From assembly GCF_900218065.1 (NCBI RefSeq), contig NZ_OBMU01000001.1, positions 605,674 to 669,673 on the forward strand: 64,000 nucleotides of DNA. The letters run 5' to 3'. Below, in pieces: positions 34,825-46,645 of the stretch. The position numbers and the translations under genes are program-made. The notes below the pieces were generated by a model. The model saw only the letters and a list, made by a program, of their open reading frames with translations, was not told where the DNA came from and did not search any database. The stretch is from Novosphingobium sp. Chol11 (lineage in GTDB: Bacteria > Pseudomonadota > Alphaproteobacteria > Sphingomonadales > Sphingomonadaceae). Within the stretch, counting starts at the first letter, position 1; each line of letters begins with the position of its first letter.

Positions 34825-36533
34825 TGGCGACGATCATCGTTCAGCCCGGTGGCGCAAGGGCAGGCAAGCAGCGGGTCGACCTGACTGCTGTCGCACATAA
34901 CCGGCTGATGCTGCTGCTCATCCTGTTCATGGCCATCACGGCGGTGGTGATCCTGCGGCTGACCTGGGTCGGCATCTTCGCGCATGGCGCGAGCGGGAAT
35001 GGCGACGCTTCGGGCTTCCTTCCGGCGCGCGCGGACATTGTCGATCGCAACGGCGTTCCACTCGCCCGCACGATGGACGCCTATTCGATCGCCGTGCGTC
35101 CCTCGAAGCTGATCGGCGAGCCTGCCGAGCTGGCGCGCAAGCTGCACGAGATATTCCCCGATGAACCCGAAGCGGCTTTCTACAAGAAGCTGACGGGCAA
35201 GGGCTGGGCCTATCTGCGCCGCCGGGCGCTGCCGGAGGAAGTCGCAGCGGTGAACGCGCTGGGCGAAATCGGCATCGAATTTCCCCGCGAAAAGGAACGC
35301 CTCTATCCACAGCGCAGCCTCGCCGCGCATGTGCTCGGCTTCGCGCCGAATGCGGATGGGCAGGGCGGCATGGGGGTGGAGGCTGCGTTTAACGAACGGC
35401 TGACCGACTCGGCGCTGCGCGGGCAGCCTTTTGCCATTTCGATCGACAGCCGGGTCCAGGGCGCGCTGGAAAGCGAGCTTTACGCCCAGATGGTCGCGCA
35501 GAATGCGAGGGGTGCAGGCGGCATCATCATGGATGCCAATACGGGCGAACTGATCGCTATGGCGTCGATCCCGGTGTTCGATCCCAACAAGCTTCAAAAT
35601 TATGCGGGCAAGAAGTGCAGCGAATCGCCGCTCTGCAACCATATGGTTCAGGCGCGTTACGAGCTTGGTTCGACCTTCAAGCCATTGTCGATCGCCGCAG
35701 CGATGGATCGGGGCGTCGTGACGTCCATGGCAAAACGCTATGACGCGACCGCGCCGCTGGCAGTGGCCGGGTTCCGGATCAAGGACGACCACTCGCTCGG
35801 CCGCTGGATCAACGTGCCGGAAATATTGGTGCACAGTTCCAATATCGGCACGGCTCGGATTGCCGATGAAATGGGCGCGGCGCCGATGCAGGAGCTGTTC
35901 CGCAATCTTCAATTCGACCAGCGCGCGCCGATCGAGCTCAAGGAGCGCGCCAAGAGCCTGTGGCCCTATAATTGGGGCCGCATAACCACCATGACCGTAT
36001 CCTATGGCCATGGCATCGCGGTGACCCCGCTGCACCTCGCCACCGCTTATGCGGCGCTGGTGAATGGCGGCATCTGGCGGCCCGCCACCTTGCGCAAGCT
36101 GCACGCCAATGAAGTGCCCGAGGGCCATCGTGTCTTTTCCGCCGCCACCAGCGCACGGATGCGGCAGCTGTTGCGGATGATTGTCGCGGCGGGTACAGGT
36201 CGCAGCGCCGACGCCAAGGGATTCCGGGTGGGCGGCAAGACGGGTTCAGCCGAGAAGCCTGAAGAAGGCCGGTACAACAAGAGTTCACTGGTGACGACTT
36301 TCGCGTCCGCATTTCCGATGGATAATCCCCGCTACGTCGTGCTGACGATGATGGACGAGCCCAAGGGCAACGCGCAGACTTTCGGCCTGCGTACCGCTGC
36401 CTGGACTGCCGCGCCCGTGGTGAAGCGCGTTGTCGAGCGCACCGCCCCGATGCTTGGCGTGCTGCCCGACGAGCGGCGGGACGTGGATATATCGGACCTC
36501 ATGCCCCTGCTTGGGCAGAAGGAAAAGCATTGA
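34824..36533 (+). CDS. ftsI: Septal transpeptidase PBP3 / FtsI
   Basis: 569 residues. An N-terminal membrane helix (about 29-50), a pedestal domain starting ARADIVDRNGVPLA, and the transpeptidase domain with the STFK nucleophile motif (Ser283, Lys286), SSN (338-340) and KTG (472-474). It crosslinks septal peptidoglycan with FtsW. The start overlaps the preceding stop (TGATG). Confidence 0.96.
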   Translation: MATIIVQPGGARAGKQRVDLTAVAHNRLMLLLILFMAITAVVILRLTWVGIFAHGASGNGDASGFLPARADIVDRNGVPLARTMDAYSIAVRPSKLIGEPAELARKLHEIFPDEPEAAFYKKLTGKGWAYLRRRALPEEVAAVNALGEIGIEFPREKERLYPQRSLAAHVLGFAPNADGQGGMGVEAAFNERLTDSALRGQPFAISIDSRVQGALESELYAQMVAQNARGAGGIIMDANTGELIAMASIPVFDPNKLQNYAGKKCSESPLCNHMVQARYELGSTFKPLSIAAAMDRGVVTSMAKRYDATAPLAVAGFRIKDDHSLGRWINVPEILVHSSNIGTARIADEMGAAPMQELFRNLQFDQRAPIELKERAKSLWPYNWGRITTMTVSYGHGIAVTPLHLATAYAALVNGGIWRPATLRKLHANEVPEGHRVFSAATSARMRQLLRMIVAAGTGRSADAKGFRVGGKTGSAEKPEEGRYNKSSLVTTFASAFPMDNPRYVVLTMMDEPKGNAQTFGLRTAAWTAAPVVKRVVERTAPMLGVLPDERRDVDISDLMPLLGQKEKH

Positions 36534-36534
36534 G

Positions 36535-37977
36535 ATGCGCCTCGGGTCGCTCATCGAGGGGCTGGATGTGAAGCTCGACGCTGCGGTGCCGCTTGACGCC
36601 GCAGTGTCGGGCTTCGCGATCGATAATCGGAAGGTTGCGCCTGGCACGGTCTTCGGCGCCTTTCAGGGGCTTCGGGTGAATGGCGAGGACTTCATTGCCG
36701 ATGCCGTGCGCGCCGGGGCCGTCGCAGTGGTCGCCCGGCCGGAAGCCAAGGTGGAGGGGGCGGCGCATATCGCGCATGACAATCCCCGTCGCCTCTTCGC
36801 GCTACTTGCGGCCCGCTATTTCGCGCCTTTTCCGGAGGTGACGGTCGCCGTCACCGGCACCAATGGCAAGACGTCTACGGTCGAGCTGGCCCGCCAGCTT
36901 TGGCGGATGCTTGGCCATCATTCGGCGTCTATCGGGACGCTGGGCGTCACCACCTCCGTCGATCAGGTATCGACCGGGCTGACGACGCCGGACATCGTCA
37001 CCTTCCTTTCCAACATGTCCGGCCTGAAGCGTGAGGGCATCACCCACGCCGCCTTCGAGGCGTCGAGCCATGGCCTTGCGCAATATCGAACCGAGGGCCT
37101 GCCCGTGTCCGCGGCTGCCTTCACCAACCTGTCGCGCGATCATCTTGATTATCATGGCGACATGGACAGCTATTTCGATGCCAAGATGCGGCTGTTCGAC
37201 GAGGTGGTCGCTCCCGACGGCGCGGCGGTCGTCTGGGCCGATGACTTATGGTCCGGCAAGGTTATCCAGCGAGCTACGAAGCGGGGGCTTCGTGTGCTGA
37301 GCGTCGGGGTGCAGGGGCAGGCATTGCGTCTTGCCAACCGCACCCCGACCCAGTTGGGCCAGACGCTGGAAATCGAGGTCGAGGGCAGGCTCTACAAGGT
37401 CAATCTGCCGCTGATTGGTGCCTATCAGGCCGCCAACGCCTTGACTGCCGCGGGGCTCGTCATCGCTGGCGGCGAGGATGCGGCGAAGGTCCTGGAACTG
37501 CTTGGCCGGGTACAGCCGGTTCGTGGTCGCCTGGAACGCGCGGTGATTACCAAGGCGGGTGCGCCCGTCTATGTCGATTACGCACATACCCCAGACGGCT
37601 TGCGGGCCGCCATCGAAGCGCTGCGGCCGCATACGCGCGGCAAGCTGATCGCACTGCTTGGCGCGGGCGGCGACCGTGATGCCGGCAAACGTCCGCAGAT
37701 GGGCAAGGTGGCGGCCGAGTTGGCCGATCATGTCATCATCACTGACGACAATCCCCGGTCGGAGGATCCTTCCGCCATTCGCGCTGCCGTCATGGCTGGG
37801 GCATCAAGCGCCGAGGAAATCGGCGGCCGCCGCGCTGCCATCGCCGCAGCGATCGCGCAGGCCGGAGCCGATGACATCGTGCTGCTGGCAGGCAAGGGGC
37901 ACGAACAGGGACAGATTATCGGCGACCGGGTGCTGCCCTTCGACGATGTCACCGTTGCCCGGGAGTGCGCGGGGTGA
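36535..37977 (+). CDS. murE: UDP-MurNAc-tripeptide synthetase
   Basis: 480 residues from ATG 36535, two bases after ftsI; the frame is open further upstream but that part overlaps ftsI. Motifs are VTGTNGKTSTVEL and the DNPRSEDP motif that marks meso-diaminopimelate specificity. It adds the third residue of the stem peptide. Its stop overlaps murF by 4 bases. Confidence 0.96.
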   Translation: MRLGSLIEGLDVKLDAAVPLDAAVSGFAIDNRKVAPGTVFGAFQGLRVNGEDFIADAVRAGAVAVVARPEAKVEGAAHIAHDNPRRLFALLAARYFAPFPEVTVAVTGTNGKTSTVELARQLWRMLGHHSASIGTLGVTTSVDQVSTGLTTPDIVTFLSNMSGLKREGITHAAFEASSHGLAQYRTEGLPVSAAAFTNLSRDHLDYHGDMDSYFDAKMRLFDEVVAPDGAAVVWADDLWSGKVIQRATKRGLRVLSVGVQGQALRLANRTPTQLGQTLEIEVEGRLYKVNLPLIGAYQAANALTAAGLVIAGGEDAAKVLELLGRVQPVRGRLERAVITKAGAPVYVDYAHTPDGLRAAIEALRPHTRGKLIALLGAGGDRDAGKRPQMGKVAAELADHVIITDDNPRSEDPSAIRAAVMAGASSAEEIGGRRAAIAAAIAQAGADDIVLLAGKGHEQGQIIGDRVLPFDDVTVARECAG

Positions 37978-39353
37978 GCGACCTCTGGACCTCCGAGGAA
38001 ATAGCGCAAGCCACAGGGGGCGTCGCTTCGGCGCCCTTCGCCGTTTCAGGTGTCGCCTTCGACAGCCGCGAAGTGACGGGCGGTGACCTGTTCGTCGCGA
38101 TGAAGGGCGAGACGACGGATGGCCATTGCTTTATCGACAAGGCCTTTGGTCAAGGCGCGGCTGGGGCGATCGTCAGCGAACCGGTTTCGCAGCCTCATAT
38201 CCTCGTTCCCGACAGTGCCGCCGCGCTGGAAGCATTGGGCCGCGCCTGCCGCGCGCGCATGCGGGGCAAGGTCGTCGGGGTGACGGGTTCGGTCGGCAAG
38301 ACGGGAACCAAGGAAGCGCTGTTCCATGCGCTCGATCGCATCTGTCCGGATCAGGTGCATCGTTCGGTCAAGAGCTACAACAACCATGTCGGCGTGCCGC
38401 TCAGCCTTTCGCGCATGCCTCGTGCGTCGGCCTTCGGCGTGTTCGAGATGGGCATGAACCACGCAGGCGAGCTCGCGCAGCTGACGCGGCAAGTCCGGCC
38501 CCATGTCGCCATCGTCACTGCCATCGCCCCCGCGCATATCGAATTTTTCGGCACTGAAGAGAAGATCGCAGAGGCCAAGGCGGAGATATTCGAAGGGCTC
38601 GAGCCCGATGGCACCGCCGTCATTCCCTATGACAGTCCGCATGTAGCCACGCTCTACGCCAAGGCGGAACAGCATGCCGCCCGTATCCTGACCTTCGGTT
38701 TCGATGAAGAGGCGGATGTACGCGCGCGTGACATGGTTCCGGCGGCAAATGGCGGGACGTTGGTCACGGCCACGCTGCCCAGCGCCGAACTCTGCTTCAC
38801 CGTGGGCGCGCCGGGTGAACATTGGGTGTCGAACGCACTGGCGGTGTTGGCGGCGGTCGAAGCATTGGGCGGCGATCTTGCGGCTGCGGGACTTGCGTTG
38901 GCCGAACTGCCGGGCCTGCCAGGGCGGGGCGAACGGCGGATGATTGCCGTTGCGGGCGGCGAAGCGCTGCTCATCGACGAAAGCTACAATGCCAATCCGC
39001 TCAGCATGGCTGCCACGCTCAAGCAGTTGGGCAAGGAAAACGCCAGCCGTCGCATTGCGGTGCTGGGCGGCATGCGCGAATTGGGCGATCGCAGCTACGA
39101 GCTGCACGCGGGGCTTGCCGGCTCCCTCGCAGCCGGGAAAGTCGATTATGCCATTCTGGTGGGCGATGAAATGACACCGCTGGCCGACACACTGCAGGGG
39201 CAGCGGTTGGCCTTTGCTCATGTGCCGGATACGGCGGCCGCCACCAATCTCATCCAGACGGAAATGCGCGCTGGCGACGCGATCCTGGTCAAGGGCTCGA
39301 ACGGCATCGGCCTGTCGCGCCTGGTCGCCGCGCTTGGGGAACATAAGAACTAA
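37974..39353 (+). CDS. murF: UDP-MurNAc-pentapeptide synthetase
   Basis: 459 residues from GTG 37974 within the murE stop. Motifs are [14 protein letters not shown] for [25 protein letters not shown] and [11 protein letters not shown]. It adds D-Ala-D-Ala made by Ddl, encoded 7 kb downstream. It overlaps mraY by one base. Confidence 0.96.
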   Translation: MSDLWTSEEIAQATGGVASAPFAVSGVAFDSREVTGGDLFVAMKGETTDGHCFIDKAFGQGAAGAIVSEPVSQPHILVPDSAAALEALGRACRARMRGKVVGVTGSVGKTGTKEALFHALDRICPDQVHRSVKSYNNHVGVPLSLSRMPRASAFGVFEMGMNHAGELAQLTRQVRPHVAIVTAIAPAHIEFFGTEEKIAEAKAEIFEGLEPDGTAVIPYDSPHVATLYAKAEQHAARILTFGFDEEADVRARDMVPAANGGTLVTATLPSAELCFTVGAPGEHWVSNALAVLAAVEALGGDLAAAGLALAELPGLPGRGERRMIAVAGGEALLIDESYNANPLSMAATLKQLGKENASRRIAVLGGMRELGDRSYELHAGLAGSLAAGKVDYAILVGDEMTPLADTLQGQRLAFAHVPDTAAATNLIQTEMRAGDAILVKGSNGIGLSRLVAALGEHKN

Positions 39354-40426
39354 TGCTCTACTGGCTCGCCCAGACCATGGATTTTGCGGGGGTGTTCAAC
39401 CTTGTCCGCTATTTGAGCTTTCGCGCGGGCGCGACGATCGCGACCGCGCTTATCATTGGCCTGCTCCTTGGCCCTCGGTTCATTGGTTGGCTGCGGGTGC
39501 GGCAGGGCAAGGGCCAGCCGATCCGCGATGATGGGCCGCAGAGCCATCTTGCCAAGCGCGGTACGCCGACCATGGGCGGCCTCATGATCCTCACGTCGAT
39601 GATCACATCGGTGCTGCTCTGGATGGACCTGTCGTCCATCTATGTCTGGGCTTGCCTGTTCGTGACGCTGGGCTTCGGCGCGATCGGCTTTCTCGACGAT
39701 TATGACAAGGTGACGAAGGCGAGCCACAAGGGGCTGTCAGGCAAGATGCGCCTTGCGTTCGAATTTCTGATTGCGGGCGTTGCGGCCTGGTTGATCGTCA
39801 ACCAGCATGGCAACACGGCGCTCTATCTGCCCTTCTACAATGGGCCCGCGATCGAACTTGGCCCCTTCTATTTCCTTTTCGCAGCCTTTGTGATCGTGGC
39901 GTTTGGCAATGCCGTGAACCTAACCGATGGGCTCGATGGGCTGGCGACCATGCCGGTGATAATCGCCTGCATGGCCTTCATGGCGATCGTCTATCTCGTT
40001 GGTCGTGCCGACTTTGCCTCTTATCTCGGCATTCCGCATGTGCCGGGCGCGGGCAATCTCACCATATTGTGCGGCGCGATTATCGGGGCGGGTCTGGCCT
40101 TCCTCTGGTTCAACGCCCCGCCTGCCGCCGTCTTCATGGGCGACACTGGCAGCCTGGCGCTCGGCGGCACGATCGGCGTGATCGCGGTCACCGCGCATCA
40201 TGAAATCGTGCTCGGCGTCATCGGCGGCCTGTTCGTCGTTGAAGCAATGAGCGTCATCATCCAGGTCTTCTTCTACAAGCGGACGGGCAAGCGGGTGTTC
40301 AAGATGGCGCCGATCCACCATCATTTCGAGCAGCTGGGCTGGGCCGAGCCGACGGTCGTGATCCGTTTCTGGATCATCTCCTTCGTGTTGGCGCTTGCCG
40401 GTCTTGCAACGCTGAAGCTGCGGTGA
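39353..40426 (+). CDS. mraY: Phospho-MurNAc-pentapeptide transferase
   Basis: 357 residues with about ten membrane helices. Catalytic motifs are [21 protein letters not shown] and the MAPIHHHFE stretch. It makes lipid I. Coupled to murF (TAATG) and to murD (GTGA overlap). Confidence 0.97.
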   Translation: MLYWLAQTMDFAGVFNLVRYLSFRAGATIATALIIGLLLGPRFIGWLRVRQGKGQPIRDDGPQSHLAKRGTPTMGGLMILTSMITSVLLWMDLSSIYVWACLFVTLGFGAIGFLDDYDKVTKASHKGLSGKMRLAFEFLIAGVAAWLIVNQHGNTALYLPFYNGPAIELGPFYFLFAAFVIVAFGNAVNLTDGLDGLATMPVIIACMAFMAIVYLVGRADFASYLGIPHVPGAGNLTILCGAIIGAGLAFLWFNAPPAAVFMGDTGSLALGGTIGVIAVTAHHEIVLGVIGGLFVVEAMSVIIQVFFYKRTGKRVFKMAPIHHHFEQLGWAEPTVVIRFWIISFVLALAGLATLKLR

Positions 40427-41754
40427 GCGATATGGCACTTACCTCTTCAGCCTTTGCTGGCAAAAGCTACGCCGTCCTGGGCCTAGCGCGGTCCGGCCTT
40501 GCCACCGTCGAAGCGCTGGTGGCGAGCGGGGCGCGAGTGGTCGCCTGGGACAATCGCGATGAAGCGCGCGCCGCTGTCGCTGATAAGGCTGAGTTGGCGG
40601 ACCCGCTGGAGATCGACCTTGCCGGTTTCGACGGCGTGGTTGTTTCGCCGGGCGTCCCCCTCAACAAGCATCCAATCGCGATGCATGCGAAGCTCGCGGG
40701 CGTGCCGGTCATCGGCGATATCGAGCTGTTCGCACTGGCCCGTCCAACACTTCCTCCCCATCGCGTCGTCGGGATCACGGGCACCAATGGCAAGTCGACG
40801 ACGACGGCGCTGGTGCACCACATTATCGAGGCGGCGGGCATTCCGACCCGGATGGGTGGCAATATCGGATTGCCGATCCTGGGACAGGAGCCATTGCCGG
40901 AAGGCGGCGTCTATGTGCTGGAACTATCAAGCTACCAGATCGACCTGACGCAGAGCCTGGACTGCGATGTCGCGGTGTTGCTCAACATCACGCCGGATCA
41001 TCTTGATCGCTATAACGGCTTTGAAGGCTATGTGGCGTCCAAGGCGCGGCTATTTAGCATGCAGTCGCCCGGCCATGTCGCGGTGATTGCGACCGAAGAT
41101 GAGCCGAGCCGGTCGATTGCCGCTCAGGCGGGCGCTCAGCGGGTCGAGGTAAGGGCCGACGACATCGATCCTGCGGAGCAGGCGCGATGGCCATCGCTTC
41201 AAGGGCCGCACAATGCGCAGAATGCTGCTGTCGCCATCGCGGTCGCCAAAGCGCTCGGCATTGACGAGGCGACGATCGAGGCCGCGCTGCAAAGCTATGC
41301 CAGCCTGCCCCACCGCATGCAGCGCGTTCGCGAACTGAATGGCGTCCTCTATGTCAATGACAGCAAGGCGACCAACCCTGCCTCCACAGCGCCTGCGCTC
41401 GCGGCCTATCCACCTGTCGACGGCCGGCAGCGTCTGCATTGGATCGTCGGCGGCCTTGCAAAGACGGACAATCTGGACGAATGCGCGCCATGGTTCGGCA
41501 ATGTCGCTGCCGCTTACACCATCGGTGAAGCGGGCCATATGTTCGCTGATCTGCTGAAAGATCATATGGCGGTGGATGATAGCGAGATGCTATCGGCCGC
41601 CGTCCGCCGGGCCGCTCGCGTGGCACAGCCCGGCGACGTTGTGCTGCTTTCGCCAGCCTGTGCCAGTTTCGACCAATTCCGGGATTTCGAGGCGAGAGGC
41701 GATGCCTTCGTTGCCGCGGTCGCGGCGCTGGAAGAAGGGGGCGTGGACGGCTAA
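40423..41754 (+). CDS. murD: UDP-MurNAc-L-alanine:D-glutamate ligase
   Basis: 443 residues from GTG 40423; ATG 40432 is an alternative. Motifs are [15 protein letters not shown] in the N-terminal Rossmann domain, [14 protein letters not shown] for ATP and [11 protein letters not shown]. It adds D-Glu to UDP-MurNAc-L-Ala in the cytosol. ftsW follows after 35 bases. Confidence 0.96.
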   Translation: MSDMALTSSAFAGKSYAVLGLARSGLATVEALVASGARVVAWDNRDEARAAVADKAELADPLEIDLAGFDGVVVSPGVPLNKHPIAMHAKLAGVPVIGDIELFALARPTLPPHRVVGITGTNGKSTTTALVHHIIEAAGIPTRMGGNIGLPILGQEPLPEGGVYVLELSSYQIDLTQSLDCDVAVLLNITPDHLDRYNGFEGYVASKARLFSMQSPGHVAVIATEDEPSRSIAAQAGAQRVEVRADDIDPAEQARWPSLQGPHNAQNAAVAIAVAKALGIDEATIEAALQSYASLPHRMQRVRELNGVLYVNDSKATNPASTAPALAAYPPVDGRQRLHWIVGGLAKTDNLDECAPWFGNVAAAYTIGEAGHMFADLLKDHMAVDDSEMLSAAVRRAARVAQPGDVVLLSPACASFDQFRDFEARGDAFVAAVAALEEGGVDG

Positions 41755-41789
41755 AGGCAGGGCAGGGGCGAAGAAGGGGCGACAGAAAA

Positions 41790-42992
41790 ATGTTCAGGGC
41801 AGGCGAACTGGTGAAGGGGTTCAAGAACCGCACCGTTCCGCGCGAGCGTACGGCCCTGGCCATCTGGTTCTGGGAGATCGACCGCGTCCTCCTCTCGCTG
41901 ATCGTCGCGCTGATGGCGATCGGCTTGGTTGCCGTCGCGGCGGCGTCCCCCGTCGCGGCGATCGATCGGTCGACCAGCAGCGTGTCGGTGACGCCGCTTA
42001 TCTATTTCTACCGCCAGTTGATCTGGGTGTTCATCGGCCTGCCCATCATGCTCGTCATATCAATGCTGCCCCGGCAACAGGCGCGCCGGCTCGCCATATT
42101 CATGACGATCTTCTTTGCCTTGATGCTGCTGTGCGTGCCCATATTGGGATCGACCGTAAACGGCGCGCGGCGCTGGATCGACTTGCCCGGTTTCCGCTTT
42201 CAGCCGTCCGAGTTTTTGAAGCCGGTCTATGTCGTGACCATGGCTTGGCTTTTGTCTCTGCGCGGCAAGGACATGAGCTTGCCGGTCATCCCGCTGACGG
42301 GCGCCCTGACGCTGCTGATAGCGGCAATCCTGATGAAGCAGCCGGATTTCGGTCAGACGGTGATCTTCCTCGCCTGCTGGGGGTGCCTGCTTCTGCTCTC
42401 GGGCGTGTCCATGCGGTTCATCGGCGTGATGGGCGGGGTGGCGCTGGCGGGCCTGGTCGCCATGTACATGTTCTACGAAAACGGCCGTCAGCGCATCAAC
42501 GACTTCCTTGGCATCGGCGTTGCGCAAGACACGGGGCCTGACCAGACGGAGCTGGCTTTCCGCACAATCACCCATGGGGGCTTCACCGGCGTGGGGCCGG
42601 GCGGTGGCCAGCAGAAATTCCGCCTGCCCGAAGCGCACACGGACTATATCTTCTCGGTAATCGGGGAAGAATTCGGGCTTCTCGCCTGCATCGGCATCGC
42701 CTGCGTCTATCTGGCGGTCATCGTCCGCGTGCTGCTGCGCATGCTCGACGAGGACGATAATTTCACGATCCTCGCCGCAGCAGGCCTCACCACGCAGTTC
42801 GGGTTGCAGGCGATCATCAACATGGGCGTCAATGCCCAGATATTTCCATCGAAGGGCATGACGCTGCCCTTTATCAGCTATGGCGGCTCCTCTATGCTGG
42901 CGCTTTGTATCGGGGTCGGCCTGCTGCTTGCGTTCACACGGCGCAATCCCTTCATGGGGCGGCATACCGTCGTCAAATGGAGTGGTCGATGA
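41790..42992 (+). CDS. ftsW: Septal glycan polymerase FtsW
   Basis: 400 residues of the SEDS family with about ten membrane helices and the conserved GPGGGQQKFRLPEAHTDYIF and LPFISYGGSSML segments. It polymerises glycan at the septum with FtsI. The stop overlaps the murG start by 4 bases (ATGA). Confidence 0.96.
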   Translation: MFRAGELVKGFKNRTVPRERTALAIWFWEIDRVLLSLIVALMAIGLVAVAAASPVAAIDRSTSSVSVTPLIYFYRQLIWVFIGLPIMLVISMLPRQQARRLAIFMTIFFALMLLCVPILGSTVNGARRWIDLPGFRFQPSEFLKPVYVVTMAWLLSLRGKDMSLPVIPLTGALTLLIAAILMKQPDFGQTVIFLACWGCLLLLSGVSMRFIGVMGGVALAGLVAMYMFYENGRQRINDFLGIGVAQDTGPDQTELAFRTITHGGFTGVGPGGGQQKFRLPEAHTDYIFSVIGEEFGLLACIGIACVYLAVIVRVLLRMLDEDDNFTILAAAGLTTQFGLQAIINMGVNAQIFPSKGMTLPFISYGGSSMLALCIGVGLLLAFTRRNPFMGRHTVVKWSGR

Positions 42993-44155
42993 GCATTTCC
43001 CGTCACTTCGTCCTGGCCGCGGGTGGGACGGGTGGTCACATGATCCCGGCGCATGCCGTCGCCGAAGAGTTGATGGCGCGCGGCCATCATGTCGCGCTGG
43101 TCACCGACGAGCGTGGGGCGAAGATCCCGGGCATTTTCGATCGCGCGCAGGTCCATGTCCTCCCTGCCGGGCGCATGACGAAGAACCCGAAAAGCTGGCC
43201 GGGCGCGCTGAAAGCCATCCTTGCAGGCCGCGCCATGGCGCGTCGCCTCAACGAAACCTTTCGCCCCACCGCTGTCGTCGGCTTCGGCGGCTATCCCGCG
43301 ATGCCTGCGCTGTTGGGCGCGCTGGCTGATGGCATCCCCACCGCCATCCATGAGCAGAACGCAGTCCTGGGCCGGGTGAACCGCCTGCTCGCGCGCCGCG
43401 TCGATGCGATCGCGACGGCTTATCCGAAGGTTGAGCGCCTGCGCGACAGATATGCGGGCAAGGTGCATCTGGTCGGCAATCCGGTCCGCGAGGAAGTCAA
43501 GGCGCTGCGGGATGAGGAATTTCCTGCACTGACGGATGAAAGCGTCTTCCGTGTGCTCGTCATCGGCGGCAGCCAGGGCGCCAGCATCCTTTCTTCCGTG
43601 GTGCCGGATGGCCTTGGCATGTTGCCGCTCAGCCTGCGCCGCCGGTTGCAGGTGACGCAGCAGTGCCGGGCGGAGGATATCGAGCGGGTGCGGCGCTTCT
43701 ACGCGGAGCTAGAGATACCCGCTGACCTCGCGACCTATTTCAACGATGTGCCGGAAAAGCTGAGCTGGTCGCATCTTGTGATCGCCCGCGCTGGCGCATC
43801 GACGCTGGCGGAGCTGACCTGTGCGGGCCGTCCGGCCATCCTTGTCCCGCTGCCGAGCGCTATGGATGATCACCAGACGGCCAATGCCCGCGAAATGACG
43901 GAGGCAGGCGGCGCGCGGACGATAGCGCAGTCGCGTTTCACTGCCGTCGAACTCGCCAAGCAGATGCAGAAGATGGCGATGGAGCCCGGCGCGCTTCAGA
44001 ACGCCGCCAAGCGCGCCAGAGCCTGCGGTCGCCCGAATGCCGCGCGCGACATGGCCGACCTGCTCGAAAGCATCGGCACTGCGCCGATCATGAACGATCC
44101 GCTCAAGGTCGGTCCGGTGCCGACGAGCTTGAACTTGCAGGGTGTTCCTGCATGA
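42989..44155 (+). CDS. murG: Lipid II synthase, GlcNAc transferase MurG
   Basis: 388 residues from ATG 42989; an ATG at 42977 adds four residues. Motifs are [31 protein letters not shown] and the C-terminal [14 protein letters not shown]. It adds GlcNAc to lipid I. A short palindromic repeat separates it from murC. Confidence 0.95.
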   Translation: MSISRHFVLAAGGTGGHMIPAHAVAEELMARGHHVALVTDERGAKIPGIFDRAQVHVLPAGRMTKNPKSWPGALKAILAGRAMARRLNETFRPTAVVGFGGYPAMPALLGALADGIPTAIHEQNAVLGRVNRLLARRVDAIATAYPKVERLRDRYAGKVHLVGNPVREEVKALRDEEFPALTDESVFRVLVIGGSQGASILSSVVPDGLGMLPLSLRRRLQVTQQCRAEDIERVRRFYAELEIPADLATYFNDVPEKLSWSHLVIARAGASTLAELTCAGRPAILVPLPSAMDDHQTANAREMTEAGGARTIAQSRFTAVELAKQMQKMAMEPGALQNAAKRARACGRPNAARDMADLLESIGTAPIMNDPLKVGPVPTSLNLQGVPA

Positions 44156-44170
44156 ACATGAACCCCTCAC

Positions 44171-44195
44171 GTCATCCCAGCGAAAGCTGGAATCT
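44171..44195. repeat. Short intergenic repeat (CCAGC-gaaa-GCTGG type), single copy
   Basis: GTCATCCCAGCGAAAGCTGG followed by AATCT, with stem CCAGC / GCTGG and a GAAA tetraloop. Related arms occur twice at 46646-46717. It occupies the 109-base gap between murG and murC. Confidence 0.75.
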
Positions 44196-44264
44196 CATTC
44201 CTTCTCGCGCCGTCGCTCCCAAGGGACCGGGAGGCGGTGCTGTTCGCATTCTGGAGACTATCGC

Positions 44265-45686
44265 ATGAAGGGTGTCGGCACCGACATCGGCACGATCCAT
44301 TTCATCGGCATTGGCGGCATCGGCATGTCCGGCATCGCCGAGGTGATGCACAATCTGGGTTACAAGGTTCAGGGTTCCGACGTCGCCGAGGGCTATGTCG
44401 TTGAAGGGCTGCGCAAGAAGGGCATCGACGTGATGATCGGCCATAAGGCTGAAAATCTGGGCGACGCCGCCGTGGTCGTGACGTCCACCGCGATCAAGAA
44501 GGGCAACCCGGAAGTCGATCTGGCGCTGGAACGCCGCGTTCCCGTGATCCGCCGCGCGGAAATGCTTGCCGAACTGATGCGTCTCAAATCCACCGTCGCG
44601 GTCGCAGGGACCCATGGCAAGACCACGACGACATCGATGGTCGCGGCCTTGCTCGACGCGGGCGGAGTTGATCCGACTGTGATCAATGGCGGCATCATCA
44701 ACAGCTATGGCTCGAACGCGCGCCTCGGCAAAAGCGACTGGATGGTGGTCGAGGCAGACGAGAGCGACGGCAGCTTCCTGCGCCTCGACGGTACGCTCGC
44801 GGTCGTCACCAACATTGATCCCGAGCATCTCGACCATTATGGCAGCTTCGAGAAGGTGAAGGACGCCTTTGTCGAGTTTGTCGAAAATGTGCCCTTCTAC
44901 GGCGCGGCGATGCTCTGTCTCGATCATCCGGAAGTGCAGGCGATCCTGCCGCGCGTGCAGGACCGGCGCATCGTCACCTATGGCTTTTCGGCGCAGGCGG
45001 ACATTCGCGGCGAGAATGTTCAGCCGATCCCCGGCGGCAATCGCTTTGATGTGCAGATCCGCGAGCGGGACGGTTCTCTCCGCCGCATCGAGGGCATCGA
45101 AATGCCGATGCCGGGGCGGCACAATGTGCTGAACGCCATGGCCGCAATCGGCGTGGCATTGCAGATGGGCATCGATGACGCGACGATTCAGACCGGCTTT
45201 GCAAAGTTCGGGGGCGTGAAGCGTCGCTTCACCAAGGTTGGGGAGATACCGGCGGGGCAGGGGGTCGCGACGGTGATAGACGATTATGGCCACCACCCGG
45301 TCGAGATCAAGGCCGTGCTGGCGGCCGCGCGCGAGGGAGCCAAGGGCCGCGTCATCGCTGTGGTGCAGCCGCACCGTTACACCCGGCTTCGCGACTTGAT
45401 GGACGAGTTCCAGCAGGCGTTCAACGATGCCGACATCGTCTATGCCGCCCCGGTCTATCCGGCGGGCGAGCAGCCGATCGAGGGCGTGGACAGCGCTGAA
45501 CTGGTAGCGGGCTTGAAGCGGCGCGGACATCGTTCGGCCGCCACCGTTGAGGGCGCGGACGATCTTGCCCGCGTCATCGCCAGCGATGTTCAGGCCGATG
45601 ACATGATCATCTGCCTGGGCGCGGGCGATATCACCAAATGGGCTGCGGGCCTGGCTCCGGCTATCGCAGCCAAAGAAGCGGCATGA
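44265..45686 (+). CDS. murC: UDP-MurNAc:L-alanine ligase
   Basis: 473 residues from ATG 44265; upstream in-frame codons overlap murG and repeat DNA. Motifs are [31 protein letters not shown] and [12 protein letters not shown]. It adds the first residue of the stem peptide. An AGA-rich site (CTGGAGAC) lies upstream. Confidence 0.96.
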   Translation: MKGVGTDIGTIHFIGIGGIGMSGIAEVMHNLGYKVQGSDVAEGYVVEGLRKKGIDVMIGHKAENLGDAAVVVTSTAIKKGNPEVDLALERRVPVIRRAEMLAELMRLKSTVAVAGTHGKTTTTSMVAALLDAGGVDPTVINGGIINSYGSNARLGKSDWMVVEADESDGSFLRLDGTLAVVTNIDPEHLDHYGSFEKVKDAFVEFVENVPFYGAAMLCLDHPEVQAILPRVQDRRIVTYGFSAQADIRGENVQPIPGGNRFDVQIRERDGSLRRIEGIEMPMPGRHNVLNAMAAIGVALQMGIDDATIQTGFAKFGGVKRRFTKVGEIPAGQGVATVIDDYGHHPVEIKAVLAAAREGAKGRVIAVVQPHRYTRLRDLMDEFQQAFNDADIVYAAPVYPAGEQPIEGVDSAELVAGLKRRGHRSAATVEGADDLARVIASDVQADDMIICLGAGDITKWAAGLAPAIAAKEAA

Positions 45687-45711
45687 TGGCGCAGTTGGAC
45701 CGATCTTCTGC

Positions 45712-46629
45712 ATGGAAAGCGCTGGGGTGACCACGGCGTTGGCCTCCCTTCCTCCGGTTCGCGGGTCATTGAAGGCTGGCGCTTCGCTGGCTCCGCTCGT
45801 CTGGTTCAAGGCGGGCGGTGCGGCGCAATGGCTGTTCGAACCCAAGGATGCAGAAGATCTGTCGGATTTTCTGGCGCATCTCGACCCCGCGATACCGGTG
45901 ATGGCGCTCGGCCTCGGCTCCAACCTGATCGTGCGGGACGGCGGCGTTCCCGGCGTCGTCGTGCGTCTGGGCAAGCCCTTCGCGAAGGTCGAGCAAGCCG
46001 ACGCCACTACGCTCCGCTGTGGGGGAGGGGCGTCGGGCATCCTGGTTTCCTCGACCGCGCGGGATGCTGGCATCGCAGGGATGGAGTTCCTGCGCTCGAT
46101 CCCGGGCACGGTCGGCGGTTTCGTGCGGATGAATGGCGGCGCTTATGGGCGCGAGACATGCGATATTCTGGTCGAATGCGACGTCATACTGCGCTCTGGT
46201 GATCGGGTGACGCTGCCGCTCGATGCCTTGGGCTATACTTACCGTCACAGCAGCCTGCCCGAAGGCGCGGTCGTGGTCAGCGCCTTGTTCCGGGGCGTTC
46301 CCGGCGAGCCTGCCGAGATTCAGACGGAAATGGACCGGATCGCCGCGGCGCGCGAGGAAAGCCAGCCGCTCCGCAGCAAGACCGGTGGATCGACATTCAA
46401 GAATCCCGAAGGCCATAAGGCTTGGGCGCTGGTCGATGAGGCCGGCTGCCGGGGGCTGCAACTGGGCGGGGCGCAGGTTTCGCAAAAGCATACCAATTTC
46501 CTCCTCAACCTGGGCGACGCCAGCAGCGCCGACATCGAAGCGCTGGGTGAGGAAGTCCGCCGCCGGGTGAAGGCAAAGAGCGGCATCGAACTTGAATGGG
46601 AAATCCAGCGGGTGGGAGTGAAGAGGTGA
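45712..46629 (+). CDS. murB: UDP-N-acetylenolpyruvylglucosamine reductase
   Basis: 305 residues. Motifs are TWFKAGG-like VWFKAGGAAQWLF, the FAD-binding LGLGSNLIVRDGGVPGVV, FLRSIPGTVGG, MNGGAYGRE, and the catalytic Ser/Glu region KTGGSTFKNPEG. It is a type I-like MurB with a short C-terminus. ATG 45712 used; GTG 45727 is an alternative. It provides UDP-MurNAc for MurC. Confidence 0.95.
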   Translation: MESAGVTTALASLPPVRGSLKAGASLAPLVWFKAGGAAQWLFEPKDAEDLSDFLAHLDPAIPVMALGLGSNLIVRDGGVPGVVVRLGKPFAKVEQADATTLRCGGGASGILVSSTARDAGIAGMEFLRSIPGTVGGFVRMNGGAYGRETCDILVECDVILRSGDRVTLPLDALGYTYRHSSLPEGAVVVSALFRGVPGEPAEIQTEMDRIAAAREESQPLRSKTGGSTFKNPEGHKAWALVDEAGCRGLQLGGAQVSQKHTNFLLNLGDASSADIEALGEEVRRRVKAKSGIELEWEIQRVGVKR

Positions 46630-46645
46630 TGCTCTCCACCCTCAT

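Noticed and set aside
44172..46109. A 645-codon minus-strand open frame across murC and murB
   Set aside because: It is the antisense frame of two well-conserved genes; the composition is Arg/His-rich and it has no ribosome site or recognised motif. High GC makes long antisense frames common here.
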